Assembly: GCA_019116885.1 (NCBI GenBank)
Contig: DXAU01000039.1
Location: 1 to 58,965, forward strand
Source: Candidatus Mediterraneibacter pullistercoris
GTDB taxonomy: Bacteria > Bacillota > Clostridia > Lachnospirales > Lachnospiraceae
Direction: 5' to 3'
DNA: 58,965 bases
Of this stretch, positions 1 through 8,840 are shown piece after piece. The first letter of the stretch is position 1, and the number at the start of each line of letters is the position of its first letter. The position numbers were made by a program, and so were the translations under genes. The notes under the pieces were generated by a model. That model saw only the letters and a program-made list of their open reading frames with translations, had not been told where the DNA came from and did no database searches.

Positions 1-763
1 AATCGCAGCAGAGGGTATCGTTAAGACTGTTGTAAGAGATGACAAAGTTGCAGCAATCGTTGAGGTTAACTCTGAGACAGACTTCGTTGCCAAGAACGAT
101 GAGTTCCAGAGCTTTGTTGATACAGTTGTAAATCAGGTTGCAGACAATAACCCGGCTGACATGGATGCGTTCATGGCAGAAGCATGGGCAGCAGATACAT
201 CCAAGAGTGTAAAGGATGCCCTTGTAGAGAAGATTGCAGTTATCGGAGAAAACCTGAACATCAGAAGATTCGAGAGAGTAGAAGCTGAGAACGGATGCGT
301 TGTATCCTATATCCACGGCGGCGGACGCATCGGCGTACTTGTAATCGCTGATACAGACGTGGTAAACGATGAGATTAAGGCATGCTTAAAGAACGTGGCT
401 ATGCAGGTTGCAGCCATGTCTCCGAAGTATGTATCCCGTGACGAAGTATCACAGGAATATCTGGAGCATGAGAAGCAGATCCTGCTTGCTCAGGCAAAGA
501 AAGAGAACCCGGAGAAACCGGACAACATCATCGAGAAGATGATCATCGGACGTCTCAACAAAGAGATGAAAGAGATCTGTCTGCTCGACCAGGTGTATGT
601 ACAGGACAGCGACCTTACAGTTGCAAAATATGTTGATAAAGTAGCGAAAGAGAACAACGCAAAAGTAACAGTTACAAAGTTCATCCGCTTTGAGACTGGC
701 GAAGGAATCGAGAAGAAAGAAGAGAACTTCGCAGAAGAAGTTGCAAAACAGATGGGGAACTAA
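1..763 (+). CDS. tsf: Elongation factor Ts (partial, 5' end outside window)
   Basis: EF-Ts is the guanine nucleotide exchange factor that regenerates EF-Tu-GTP during translation elongation in the cytoplasm. The reading frame is open from base 2 and already encodes the core before the first internal ATG, including the hallmark EVNSETDFVAKND near bases 64-102 that contacts EF-Tu. About 253 residues are visible; family members are near 300, so the N-terminal UBA-like part lies upstream of the window. Downstream are the coiled-coil dimerisation region and the C-terminal module. In Firmicutes tsf normally follows rpsB, which would be just outside. A strong terminator follows directly, so this is the end of its operon. 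Identification is secure. Confidence 0.97.
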   Translation, partial: IAAEGIVKTVVRDDKVAAIVEVNSETDFVAKNDEFQSFVDTVVNQVADNNPADMDAFMAEAWAADTSKSVKDALVEKIAVIGENLNIRRFERVEAENGCVVSYIHGGGRIGVLVIADTDVVNDEIKACLKNVAMQVAAMSPKYVSRDEVSQEYLEHEKQILLAQAKKENPEKPDNIIEKMIIGRLNKEMKEICLLDQVYVQDSDLTVAKYVDKVAKENNAKVTVTKFIRFETGEGIEKKEENFAEEVAKQMGN

Positions 764-794
764 TACAGAGTCTGTATTGGTATCCTGAAAAGAA

Positions 795-838
795 AGCCCT
801 TACACGCGGCGGTTTACCCCGGGTGTAAGGGCTTTTTT
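795..838 (+). terminator. Intrinsic terminator of tsf
   Basis: An 11-bp stem AGCCCTTACAC / GTGTAAGGGCT with a GC-rich loop is followed by a run of six T, 30 bases after the tsf stop codon. It separates the translation operon from the accessory patch that follows. Confidence 0.93.
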
Positions 839-874
839 GATGAAGAATGTATAATAGGGCAAAGAAAAGTCCGG

Positions 875-903
875 TTGATTTTACCTAGCAGAATGGATAT
901 ACT
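875..903 (+). promoter_or_regulatory. Sigma-A-type promoter for the nucleotidyltransferase/HEPN pair
   Basis: TTGATT (875-880), a 17-bp spacer and TATACT (898-903) lie about 33 bp upstream of the nucleotidyltransferase start, after the tsf terminator. An overlapping TATAAT occurs at 903-908. Called by eye from consensus and spacing. Confidence 0.6.
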
Positions 904-936
904 ATAATTAGAAAACGAGAAGGAAGGAGGGAGAAT

Positions 937-1275
937 ATGTCTCAGAATTTAAATGAAATACTGAAAAGATACGTAGAAGATGTCCATAAAATTTATGGAG
1001 AAAAGCTGAAAACGATAATATTATATGGCTCTTACGCAAGAGGCGATTTCAGACCGGATTCCGATATTGACCTCATGATTCTGGTGGATTTATCAGATGA
1101 TGAGATAAGATGCAAAAGACATATGCTCTCCGACCTGACCTTTGATTATAATTTCGATAATGATCTGGAGATCATGCCTATAGTTAAGAATCGAGATCAC
1201 TTCAATAAATGGCTCAGAGCATATCCATTTTATAACAATATCAAGAACGAAGGGATAGAATTGTATGCCGCATAA
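937..1275 (+). CDS. MNT-type minimal nucleotidyltransferase (putative antitoxin)
   Basis: This 112-residue protein is a minimal nucleotidyltransferase. It carries the polymerase-beta-fold signature GSYARGDFRPDSDIDLMI at about residues 32-49, with the G-S motif and the paired aspartates D-I-D that bind catalytic metal. A GGAGGG ribosome binding site precedes the ATG. It overlaps the following HEPN gene by 11 bp, the usual two-gene MNT/HEPN arrangement. In characterised MntA/HepT modules the MNT protein neutralises the HEPN RNase by adding AMP to it; whether that holds here is inferred from family and context. The surrounding 1.5 kb is clearly richer in AT than its neighbours, which suggests horizontal acquisition. 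Confidence 0.88.
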   Translation: MSQNLNEILKRYVEDVHKIYGEKLKTIILYGSYARGDFRPDSDIDLMILVDLSDDEIRCKRHMLSDLTFDYNFDNDLEIMPIVKNRDHFNKWLRAYPFYNNIKNEGIELYAA

Positions 1276-1684
1276 TTTGGATGATATTGGCGGTGCTAGG
1301 GAATTAGCCCTGCATAGAATCAATGTTGCGAAAGATGATCTGGAAGCCGCAGAAATGAATTTTGAGGGCGGACATTACAGATCCTCAAATAATAGAGCGT
1401 ATTATGCCATTTTCAGAGCAATTTCGGCATGTCTTGCGTTGGAGTTTAGAGCGTATAAACAGCATGCTCAGGTGATTGGCAATTTTAATAAGGATTTTGT
1501 CCATACTGGTGTGTTCCCGAAAGAAATCAGCAGGAAAATTAACAGGGCACAGGAGGTTCGCCACGCCAGCGATTATGATGATTTTTACATTGTATCAATA
1601 GAGGATGCAAAAGAACAATTGGAAACAGCCAAAGAAGTGGTGGCATTAGTTGAGCAATATCTAAAAACGCTGGATGAAAAATAA
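1265..1684 (+). CDS. HEPN-domain protein (UPF0332-like), partner of the MNT protein
   Basis: A 139-residue all-helical HEPN protein. The conserved segment NRAYYAIFRAISACLALE (about residues 44-61) and the later RHASDYDDF (about 98-106) match the UPF0332/COG1895-type HEPN family that sits next to minimal nucleotidyltransferases. Canonical HepT toxins have R-X4-6-H-X-Y; here the R is followed by HASDY, so Tyr sits where His would be, and RNase activity is doubtful. The start overlaps the MNT stop, so the two are translationally coupled. Role as toxin, or as a retired or alternative partner, is inferred from family only. Confidence 0.82.
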   Translation: MPHNLDDIGGARELALHRINVAKDDLEAAEMNFEGGHYRSSNNRAYYAIFRAISACLALEFRAYKQHAQVIGNFNKDFVHTGVFPKEISRKINRAQEVRHASDYDDFYIVSIEDAKEQLETAKEVVALVEQYLKTLDEK

Positions 1685-1692
1685 GAGTGTTG

Positions 1693-2091
1693 ATGAACGC
1701 AAAGGGGATTCAGGACATTGGATTATTCTTTCAGCGGTATTTGGAAAAAGAGTTTCTAAAGCTGGCTGATTATATTCATTTTTCAGATGATCAGCTTGGT
1801 GCATATTCAATGTTTATTGCCGATTTAATTGTGCGTTGTTCTGTGGAAATCGAGGCGCTCTCAAAAGAACTATATTGTATGCTTGGAGGCAATATGTCTC
1901 CCACTGATCTACAGGGCAATGCAAGAGATTTATACTTTGATACAGACTGCTTAGACTTATTAGAGCAAAAGCGGGTTATAAGTAAAAAGCAAATTATGGT
2001 TTCCACTATCAATTTTTATTTTACAGATTTGATAATCGTGCTGGATCAGAAGTTTTTTCGGCGTATTATTGTCGGGCAACGGGGGTGTTAA
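1693..2091 (+). pseudogene. Hypothetical gene, probably frameshifted or truncated (N-terminal part)
   Basis: Follows the HEPN stop by 8 bases with almost no ribosome binding site; GTG at 1687 or ATG at 1693 can start it. The 132-134-residue product is helical and reads convincingly up to about residue 110 (segments RDLYFDTDCLDLLEQK and FYFTD). It then becomes a short low-quality tail ending in GQRGC. An overlapping open frame takes over from about base 2022 and runs on to 2462. That pattern fits one gene broken by a frameshift, or two gene fragments joined by a deletion. I do not recognise the family with confidence; similar proteins are part of accessory islands. AT-rich like the two genes before it. 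Confidence 0.45.
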
Positions 2092-2462
2092 TGCAACCAC
2101 ACATGGATGATAATTGTATTGTTCCTCCGCTTCGAGATCAATTAGACAAGGCTATTTACATAATAAAATACGATGATGCATCGTTTAAGGAAATGCACAA
2201 AAATTATTGCCTAGATAATCAAAATTCCATTGATCGGTTTAAGGCGTCGCCCGAGATTCAAAAATTTTTAGTCCAGCACCCCGAATACAGAGAAAAAAGT
2301 ATCAATGAAATCTGTATGGCTGCTGGTGGTGTAAATCTACTTACACGCATAATATGTTCCCGGCAGACCATTCAAGAAAAAAGGATAAGGAAGGAGGCTG
2401 TGCTCAATAAACATTCTGGCATATATCCTGAGTTGCTACCCTTAGAGGGCAGTGAAGAGTAG
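2085..2462 (+). CDS. Hypothetical ORF continuing the broken accessory gene
   Basis: A 125-residue frame opening at a GTG, without a ribosome binding site and overlapping the previous frame by 7 bases. The same frame is open upstream without a stop to about base 2022 (reading FDNRAGSEVFSAYYCRATG). The real product is therefore probably the C-terminal part of a larger ancestral protein, not an independent gene. It is basic in the middle (RQTIQEKRIRKEA) and acidic at the end. No family recognised. A hairpin terminator lies 78 bases after the stop, so the remnant still ends at an operon boundary. Confidence 0.4.
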   Translation: MLMQPHMDDNCIVPPLRDQLDKAIYIIKYDDASFKEMHKNYCLDNQNSIDRFKASPEIQKFLVQHPEYREKSINEICMAAGGVNLLTRIICSRQTIQEKRIRKEAVLNKHSGIYPELLPLEGSEE

Positions 2463-2539
2463 TTTTCAAATTTAAGCGGATAGATGAAGCTCAGCCTTCC
2501 GGCGGTAATCGGGAGTGAGTAGAAGAGATCAGAAATGAG

Positions 2540-2590
2540 AGAAGTTGTATTGTTTATGTTAAGATAAAGCAATACAACTTCTTATTTTAT
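2540..2590 (+). terminator. Terminator closing the accessory patch
   Basis: A perfect 13-bp inverted repeat, AGAAGTTGTATTG (2540-2552) and CAATACAACTTCT (2570-2582), is followed by TATTTTAT. It ends the MNT/HEPN patch. The rest of 2463-2708 is AT-rich non-coding sequence holding the araR promoter region, where I see only weak -35/-10 candidates. Confidence 0.8.
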
Positions 2591-2708
2591 GCCAAAAATT
2601 AACCATAATATTTGGAAATATTGCGAATTGTATTGAAAGTTGTTCTGATATATTATGTGTATATAAGCTGACTTAGAGAATCGGAGAACTGTACAAGGAG
2701 GCTGGTGG

Positions 2709-3788
2709 ATGCAGAAAAAGTATGAACGTATCGTCGCATGGGTGCAGGAGGAAATCAGGAACGGAACTTTAAACCGCGGCGATAAGCTGCCGTCGGAAAA
2801 CGACCTGATGGAACACTTTGGCGTGAGCCGCCAGACAGTCCGGCGGGCCATGGAGGAACTGACAGAGAACGGTGTTGTCGAGGCCCGCAGAGGAAGCGGA
2901 ACTTATGTGGCCGCAAATACGCGCAGATATGCCGGGAAAGAGATCAGGATCGCCGTTATGCTGACTTACGTAGATACCTATATCTTTCCTTCGATTATCA
3001 AGGGAATCGAATCTGTCCTTTCACGGGAAGGATGCACCCTGCAGATCGCAATGACAGACAATGCGGTAGAGAAAGAGCGGATGCTGCTTAAGGAGTTCAT
3101 CCGCACCCAGTCGGTGGACGGTGTCATAGCGGAAACAGTAAAGAGCGCCCTTCCAAACCCGAATCTGGAGCTCTACCGGGAACTGGAGAATGAGAGGATT
3201 CCGGTGCTGTTTGTCAACAGTTACTATAAGGAGCTTGATATTCCGCATATCAGCATGGATGACCGAATGGCAGGATATCTTGCGGCGAAGCATCTGGCAG
3301 AGTGCGGGCATACCCGTATCGGAGGTGTATTCAAGGCGGATGACGGACAGGGGCATCTTCGGTATGCCGGCTACACGGACGCCCTGATGGAGCAGGAAAT
3401 AAAGATAAGAGGCGATCAGGTCATCTGGATCGATTCGGAAGAACTGAAAGCTATGGAAGAGGAGAGCGCCAAATTTCTGAAAAGGCTGAAGAGGTGTACT
3501 GCCTGCGTCTGCTATAATGACGAGACAGCGTACAGACTGGTCAGCATTTTCCGGAAAGCCGGACATCGTGTGCCGGATGATCTGTCGGTTGTGGGGATCG
3601 ACAACTCGGGACTTGCGAAGTTCTGCCCTGTACCGCTGACTTCGCTGGAGAATCCGGTGGAAGAACTGGGGCACGCAGCGGCAGAGCAGATCATCGGAAA
3701 GATACTTAAGAATGAGAAAATGGAGACGCAGGAATTCGTGCCGAAACTCGTGGTGCGCAGTTCTGTACAGGTCATCCATGAGATATGA
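2709..3788 (+). CDS. araR: GntR/LacI-type repressor of arabinose genes, AraR-like
   Basis: A 359-residue chimeric regulator. An N-terminal GntR winged helix (residues about 1-72; [21 protein letters not shown] is the recognition region) is joined to a LacI/periplasmic-binding-type effector domain (about 78-355) with the typical [10 protein letters not shown]-like C-terminal strand. This fusion is characteristic of AraR, which represses arabinose genes until L-arabinose binds. It lies directly upstream of araD and araA, with the araD frame starting inside its stop region, so it is cotranscribed with its presumed targets and autoregulated. AGGAGG precedes the ATG. No clear classical AraR operator was found by eye. 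Confidence 0.88.
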   Translation: MQKKYERIVAWVQEEIRNGTLNRGDKLPSENDLMEHFGVSRQTVRRAMEELTENGVVEARRGSGTYVAANTRRYAGKEIRIAVMLTYVDTYIFPSIIKGIESVLSREGCTLQIAMTDNAVEKERMLLKEFIRTQSVDGVIAETVKSALPNPNLELYRELENERIPVLFVNSYYKELDIPHISMDDRMAGYLAAKHLAECGHTRIGGVFKADDGQGHLRYAGYTDALMEQEIKIRGDQVIWIDSEELKAMEEESAKFLKRLKRCTACVCYNDETAYRLVSIFRKAGHRVPDDLSVVGIDNSGLAKFCPVPLTSLENPVEELGHAAAEQIIGKILKNEKMETQEFVPKLVVRSSVQVIHEI

Positions 3789-3808
3789 ATAAAAGGAGAG
3801 ACATCATT

Positions 3809-4513
3809 ATGCTGGAACAATTAAAACAAGAGGTGTACGAGGCGAATATGCTTCTGCCAAAGTATAACCTTGTGACATTTACATGGGGAAATGTGAGTGG
3901 GATTGACCGCGAGAGCAGCCTGTTCGTCATCAAACCGAGCGGGGTGGAATACGATAAGCTGACTCCGGACGACATGGTCGTCGTCGATCTTGACGGGAAT
4001 AAGGTGGAAGGAAGATACAATCCGTCTTCAGACACGCCGACCCATGTAGTGCTTTACAACCGTTTCCCGAAGATCGGAGGCGTCGTTCATACACACTCAT
4101 CCTGGGCGACAAGCTGGGCACAGGCGGGAAGAGACATTCCGTGCTACGGAACGACACATGCAGATTACATTTACGGCGGGATCCCCTGTGTGAGAAACCT
4201 TACGAAAGAGGAGATTAAAGAGGCATATGAGAAGAATACAGGCGTACTGATCGCGGACGAGTTTGAGCGGATGGAGAAAGATTACATTGCGGTTCCGGCA
4301 GTACTCTGTAAGAATCACGGTGTATTCACATGGGGCAAGGATGCCCGCGAAGCGGTGCACAACGCCGTAGTCGCAGAAGAGGTGGCGAAGATGGCTGCAC
4401 GCTGCGAGCTCATCAATCCGCAAGTAAAGCCTGCGCCGCAGGAACTTCAGGATAAACATTACTACAGAAAACACGGGGCAAATGCGTATTACGGACAGCC
4501 CGGTGAGAAATAA
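3809..4513 (+). CDS. araD: L-ribulose-5-phosphate 4-epimerase
   Basis: Converts L-ribulose 5-phosphate to D-xylulose 5-phosphate, the last step of arabinose catabolism before the pentose phosphate pathway. Class II aldolase/epimerase family: [11 protein letters not shown] near the N-terminus, a catalytic acid and zinc site in [16 protein letters not shown] (His-x-His) and a third zinc His in the C-terminal half (KNHGVFTWG). The frame is open from 3785, overlapping the araR stop, but AAAGGAGAG sits correctly before ATG 3809, giving 234 residues against about 231 in characterised enzymes. It is cotranscribed with araR and araA. Confidence 0.95.
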   Translation: MLEQLKQEVYEANMLLPKYNLVTFTWGNVSGIDRESSLFVIKPSGVEYDKLTPDDMVVVDLDGNKVEGRYNPSSDTPTHVVLYNRFPKIGGVVHTHSSWATSWAQAGRDIPCYGTTHADYIYGGIPCVRNLTKEEIKEAYEKNTGVLIADEFERMEKDYIAVPAVLCKNHGVFTWGKDAREAVHNAVVAEEVAKMAARCELINPQVKPAPQELQDKHYYRKHGANAYYGQPGEK

Positions 4514-4540
4514 AAGATTCAAGACAAGGAGGATACAAAG

Positions 4541-6040
4541 ATGTTAAAAAGAAAAGAGTACAAGTTTTGGTTTTGCACAGGATCACAGGATCTCTATGGG
4601 GATGAGTGTCTTGCACATGTTGCCGGGCACTCACAGATCATAGTGGAGAAACTCAATGAGTCCGGTAATCTGCCGTATGAGGTCGTGTTAAAGCCGACGC
4701 TTATCACGAACGAGCTGATCCGTAAGACGTTCAACGAGGCAAATATGGACGAGACATGTGCAGGTGTTATCACATGGATGCACACATTCTCTCCGGCAAA
4801 ATCATGGATCCTTGGTCTGCAGGAATACAGAAAACCGCTCCTTCACCTGCATACACAGTTCAACCGTGAGATTCCTTATGACACGATCGATATGGATTTC
4901 ATGAATGAGAACCAGTCCGCCCACGGCGGCCGCGAGTATGGACATATCTTCACCCGCATGGGCATTGAGCGTAAGGTGGTCGTCGGATACTGGGAAGACG
5001 AAGAAGTGCAGAAGAAGATCGCGTCATGGATGCGTACGGCAGTGGGCGTGATCGAGAGCAGCCATGTGCGCGTCATGAGAGTGGCTGATAACATGAGAAA
5101 TGTAGCAGTCACAGAGGGAGATAAAGTAGAGGCACAGATCAAATTCGGATGGGAAGTTGACGCTTATCCGGTCAACGAGATCGCAGAGGTTGTGGAAGCT
5201 GTGTCCGCAAGCGACGTAAAAGCGCTTACAGATGAATACTATGATACATATGACATCCTGCCTGAAGGAAGAGATCCGGAAGAATTCCGCCGTCATGTGG
5301 CAGTACAGGCGCAGATCGAGATCGGATTCGAGCGGTTCCTTGAAGAGAACAACTATCAGGCAATCGTCACGCATTTCGGTGACCTTGGAAGCCTGAAACA
5401 GCTTCCGGGACTTGCAATCCAGAGACTGATGCAGAAAGGCTACGGCTTCGGCGCAGAGGGAGACTGGAAGACAGCGGCTATGGTACGTATTATGAAGATT
5501 ATGACAGAGGGGATGAAAGACGCCAAGGGAACTTCCTTCATGGAAGACTATACATACAATCTGGTTCCGGGCAAAGAGGGAATCCTGCAGGCTCATATGC
5601 TGGAAGTGTGCCCGACGATCTCGGATGGACCGGTCAGCATCAAAGTACAGCCGCTCTCCATGGGTGACAGAGAGGATCCGGCAAGGCTTGTATTTACGGC
5701 AAAGACAGGCCCGGCTGTGGCAGCTTCCCTGATCGATCTGGGCGACCGTTTCCGCCTGATCATCAACGATGTGAACTGTAAGAAGACAGAGAAACCGATG
5801 CCCAAGCTCCCGGTGGCAACAGCATTCTGGACACCGGAGCCGAACCTGCAGACAGGCGCGGAGGCGTGGATCCTCTGCGGCGGCGCGCACCATACGGCAT
5901 TCTCCTACGATCTGACCAGTGAGCAGATGGGAGACTGGGCGGCAGCTATGGGCATTGAGGCAGTCTATATTGACAAAGACACGACGATCAGAAATCTCAA
6001 AAACGAGCTGAGATGGAACGAAGCGGCTTACAGAAAATAA
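4541..6040 (+). CDS. araA: L-arabinose isomerase
   Basis: A 499-residue cytoplasmic, manganese-dependent enzyme that isomerises L-arabinose to L-ribulose. It opens with the family signature FWFCTGSQDLYG, contains HTFSPAKSWI and QFNREIPYDTIDMDFMNENQ, and shows the metal-ligand region with conserved acids and histidines (GAEGDWKTAAMVR, EVCPTI, CGGAHHTAFS). Length matches the family. An AAGGAGG site 28 bases after the araD stop sets the start. It lies in the araR-araD-araA transcript; a strong promoter begins 12 bases after its stop and starts the next gene, so araA is the last gene before the insertion of ddh. Confidence 0.97.
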   Translation: MLKRKEYKFWFCTGSQDLYGDECLAHVAGHSQIIVEKLNESGNLPYEVVLKPTLITNELIRKTFNEANMDETCAGVITWMHTFSPAKSWILGLQEYRKPLLHLHTQFNREIPYDTIDMDFMNENQSAHGGREYGHIFTRMGIERKVVVGYWEDEEVQKKIASWMRTAVGVIESSHVRVMRVADNMRNVAVTEGDKVEAQIKFGWEVDAYPVNEIAEVVEAVSASDVKALTDEYYDTYDILPEGRDPEEFRRHVAVQAQIEIGFERFLEENNYQAIVTHFGDLGSLKQLPGLAIQRLMQKGYGFGAEGDWKTAAMVRIMKIMTEGMKDAKGTSFMEDYTYNLVPGKEGILQAHMLEVCPTISDGPVSIKVQPLSMGDREDPARLVFTAKTGPAVAASLIDLGDRFRLIINDVNCKKTEKPMPKLPVATAFWTPEPNLQTGAEAWILCGGAHHTAFSYDLTSEQMGDWAAAMGIEAVYIDKDTTIRNLKNELRWNEAAYRK

Positions 6041-6051
6041 TGCGGTATTCA

Positions 6052-6080
6052 TTGAAAACTTGCTCCTGCACCTGTATAAT
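6052..6080 (+). promoter_or_regulatory. Sigma-A promoter for ddh
   Basis: TTGAAA (6052-6057), exactly 17 bp, then a perfect TATAAT (6075-6080), 53 bp before the ddh start. One of the best consensus promoters in the window. It gives ddh transcription independent of arabinose control. Confidence 0.85.
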
Positions 6081-6132
6081 AACAGGCAGAGCACTTAAAA
6101 AATAATAAAAACAAGAGAAAAGGAGCAGTTGA

Positions 6133-7119
6133 ATGAGTATCAGAATAGGTATCTTAGGTTATGGAAATCTCGGCAAAGGTATCGAGTGCGCCATAAAACA
6201 GAATCCGGACATGGAGCTTGCGGCAGTATTTACCCGCAGGGACCCGTCCGGCGTGACAATACAGACAGACGGCGTGCCGGTGTGCAGTGTGGCTGAGGCA
6301 GGAGACTGGAAAGACAAGATTGACGTTATGATCCTCTGCGGAGGAAGCGCCACAGATCTTCCGCAGCAGACGCCGGAATATGCGCGTATGTTTAATGTGA
6401 TCGACAGTTTTGACACCCACGCAAAGATCCCGGAGCACTATGCGAATGTAGACGCGGCTGCGAAAGAAGGAAATAAGATCGGCATCATTTCTGTGGGCTG
6501 GGATCCGGGCATGTTCTCGCTCAACAGGCTGTATGCGAACGCCATCCTGCCGGACGGAAAAGACTATACATTCTGGGGCAAGGGCGTAAGTCAGGGACAC
6601 TCTGACGCTATCCGCAGGGTCAAAGGCGTAAAAGACGCAAAGCAGTACACGATCCCGGTAGATGAGGCGCTCGAAGCTGTGAGAAACGGAGAGAATCCGG
6701 AACTGACGACGAGGCAGAAGCACACGAGAGAGTGCTTTGTTGTCCTGGAAGAGGGGGCAGATGCGGCAAAAGTCGAGGAAGAGATCAAGACAATGCCGAA
6801 CTATTTCTCAGATTATGATACGACCGTACACTTTATCAGCGAAGAAGAGTTAAAGAGAGAACACAGCGGAATTCCGCACGGCGGATTCGTCTTAAGAAGC
6901 GGGAAGACCGGATGGAACGGTGAGAACAGCCATCTTATCGAGTACAGCCTGAAGCTGGATTCCAACCCGGAGTTCACTTCATCCGTTCTTGTTGCCTATG
7001 CTCGGGCAGCATACCGTCTGTCCGAAGAAGGACAGTGCGGATGCAGGACAGTCTTTGATATCGCGCCTGCTTATTTAAGTGTGAAGAGCGGGGAAGAGCT
7101 GCGTAAGACAATGCTGTAG
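6133..7119 (+). CDS. ddh: meso-Diaminopimelate dehydrogenase
   Basis: A 328-residue NADPH-dependent enzyme that makes meso-diaminopimelate in one step from tetrahydrodipicolinate, for lysine and peptidoglycan. An N-terminal Rossmann motif GILGYGNLGKGIE (residues 6-18) and TRRDP for NADP phosphate recognition are followed by DSFDTHAKIPEHY and GWDPGMFSLNR, which match Ddh substrate-domain signatures; the C-terminal part has the HGGFVLRSGKTGWNG region. AAAGGAGCAG precedes the ATG. It sits between araA and the ribulokinase gene although it has no role in sugar catabolism; its own strong promoter supports independent expression. Confidence 0.95.
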   Translation: MSIRIGILGYGNLGKGIECAIKQNPDMELAAVFTRRDPSGVTIQTDGVPVCSVAEAGDWKDKIDVMILCGGSATDLPQQTPEYARMFNVIDSFDTHAKIPEHYANVDAAAKEGNKIGIISVGWDPGMFSLNRLYANAILPDGKDYTFWGKGVSQGHSDAIRRVKGVKDAKQYTIPVDEALEAVRNGENPELTTRQKHTRECFVVLEEGADAAKVEEEIKTMPNYFSDYDTTVHFISEEELKREHSGIPHGGFVLRSGKTGWNGENSHLIEYSLKLDSNPEFTSSVLVAYARAAYRLSEEGQCGCRTVFDIAPAYLSVKSGEELRKTML

Positions 7120-7125
7120 GCTGCA

Positions 7126-7159
7126 GATCAGCAGGTGCATATCAAAGCGCCTGCTGATT
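7126..7159 (+). other. Hairpin between ddh and the ribulokinase gene
   Basis: GATCAGCAGGTGC and GCGCCTGCTGATT form a roughly 12-bp stem with an 8-nt loop, 7 bases after the ddh stop. There is no T-tract, so it is more likely a processing or RNA-stabilising hairpin, a leaky terminator, or a regulator site than a full terminator. Confidence 0.5.
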
Positions 7160-7199
7160 GCTGTACACTGGGAATAAACATCAAAGGAGGATTGCGCAA

Positions 7200-8801
7200 A
7201 TGAGAAGCAGAGAAGAGATCAGAGAGATGATAAGCGCCGGACAGGCAGTGCTTGGGATCGAGCTTGGGTCGACAAGGATCAAAGCAGTGCTCATCGATGT
7301 AGATAAATCACCGGTTGCTTCCGGAAGCTATGACTGGGAGAATCAGTATGTGGACCATATCTGGACGTATGATATCAATGAAGTGTGGAAAGGGCTCCGG
7401 GGAAGCTACCAGGATCTTGTGAAAAATGTGCAGGAAGAGTACGGAGTGACGATCACAAATCTGGCGGCAGCAGGCGTCAGCGCTATGATGCACGGATATC
7501 TGGCGTTTGACGAAAAGGACGGGCTCCTTGTGCCCTTCCGTACATGGAGAAATACGATCACCGGCGAGGCATCGGAAAAGCTGTCTGAGCTTTTTGAATA
7601 CCATATCCCGCAGCGCTGGAGCATTGCCCATCTCTATCAGGCGGTCTTAAACGGCGAGGATCACGTGGACAAAGTACGTTTCTTTACAACCCTTGCCGGA
7701 TATATCCACTGGAAGCTGACCGGCCGGAAAGTGATCGGAAGCGGCGATGCAGCCGGCATGTTCCCGATCAATATTGAAGCAAAAGACTATGACAGCAGGA
7801 TGCTGGATCAGTTTGATGAGCTTGTCGCAGACAAAGGATTCCCCTGGAAGATACGAGAACTTCTTCCGAAAGTGCTCCTTGCAGGCGAGGATGCAGGCTG
7901 CCTGACGGAAGAGGGGGCGAAACTCCTCGATCCTTCCGGCAATCTGGCTTCCGGTATCCCGATGTGCCCTCCGGAGGGAGATGCAGGGACCGGCATGACG
8001 GCGACAAACAGCGTTGCCGTAAGGACCGGAAATGTATCCGCCGGAACGAGTGTATTCGCCATGGCGGTTCTTGAGAAAGACCTGACAAAACCTTATGAGG
8101 AGATCGACCTTGTGACCACACCGTCAGGGGATCTGGTGGCAATGGTCCACTGCAACAACTGTACGTCTGATTTGAACGCGTGGGTAGGGCTGTTCAAAGA
8201 GTTCGCGGAGAGTTTCGGGATCGACGTGGATATGAACAAGCTCTTTGGAACACTCTACAACAAAGCGCTGGAAGGAGATCCGGACTGCGGCGGCCTGCTC
8301 GCTTATAATTACTTTTCAGGTGAGCATATCACAGGATTCGACGAGGGACGTCCGCTCTTCGTGCGCTCTCCCGAGAGTAAATTCAATCTTGCAAACTTCA
8401 TGAGAGTCCATCTGTACACCTCTCTCGGCGCTTTGAAGACAGGTATGGATATCCTGCTCAAAAAAGAGAATGTCACGCTTGACCGGATGATGGGGCATGG
8501 CGGACTGTTCAAGACAAAAGGCGTCGGACAGAGGATACTTGCCGGAGCTATTGATACGCCTGTATATGTGATGGAAACAGCAGGCGAGGGCGGCGCATGG
8601 GGAATTGCCCTTCTGGCTGACTATCTCGTCCGCAGGGAAGAAGGGGAGAGCCTGACAGATTATCTCAACAATAAAGTATTCCACGATGCAGAAGGCTCGG
8701 GCATGAATCCGGTTCCGGAAGACGTGGCAGGCTATGAGAAATTTATGGAAAGGTATACGAAAGGCCTCGCCATCGAAAGAGCGGCGGTATCTTTTGATTA
8801 A
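7200..8801 (+). CDS. araB: FGGY-family kinase, probable L-ribulokinase
   Basis: A 533-residue sugar kinase of the FGGY family that phosphorylates L-ribulose to L-ribulose 5-phosphate. The N-terminal ATPase motif is [15 protein letters not shown] (about residues 17-31). An adenosine-binding/phosphate 2 loop is visible as [12 protein letters not shown], and the C-terminal [19 protein letters not shown] and [13 protein letters not shown] regions match the family. The open frame extends upstream to 7158, but AAAGGAGG is positioned for ATG 7200. Context (araR, araD, araA) supports L-ribulokinase. It is separated from them by ddh and may be reached by readthrough from ddh or by an unseen promoter. 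Confidence 0.88.
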   Translation: MRSREEIREMISAGQAVLGIELGSTRIKAVLIDVDKSPVASGSYDWENQYVDHIWTYDINEVWKGLRGSYQDLVKNVQEEYGVTITNLAAAGVSAMMHGYLAFDEKDGLLVPFRTWRNTITGEASEKLSELFEYHIPQRWSIAHLYQAVLNGEDHVDKVRFFTTLAGYIHWKLTGRKVIGSGDAAGMFPINIEAKDYDSRMLDQFDELVADKGFPWKIRELLPKVLLAGEDAGCLTEEGAKLLDPSGNLASGIPMCPPEGDAGTGMTATNSVAVRTGNVSAGTSVFAMAVLEKDLTKPYEEIDLVTTPSGDLVAMVHCNNCTSDLNAWVGLFKEFAESFGIDVDMNKLFGTLYNKALEGDPDCGGLLAYNYFSGEHITGFDEGRPLFVRSPESKFNLANFMRVHLYTSLGALKTGMDILLKKENVTLDRMMGHGGLFKTKGVGQRILAGAIDTPVYVMETAGEGGAWGIALLADYLVRREEGESLTDYLNNKVFHDAEGSGMNPVPEDVAGYEKFMERYTKGLAIERAAVSFD

Positions 8802-8840
8802 GGACAAATCCGGGAAATACAGGAGAAGCGGGAGGCCAGT

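Noticed and set aside
937-1684. Canonical MntA/HepT toxin-antitoxin call for the MNT/HEPN pair
   Set aside because: The MNT motif fits, but the HEPN protein lacks R-X4-6-H-X-Y, so I kept the looser family call.
2690-2700. AraR operator half-site TGTAC upstream of araR
   Set aside because: Only a short half-match; no full symmetric site resembling the known AraR operator was found near araR, araD or the ribulokinase gene.
5024-6094. Long minus-strand open frame opposite araA (356 codons)
   Set aside because: A shadow of araA codon usage; no ribosome binding site, no domain, and araA itself is unmistakable.
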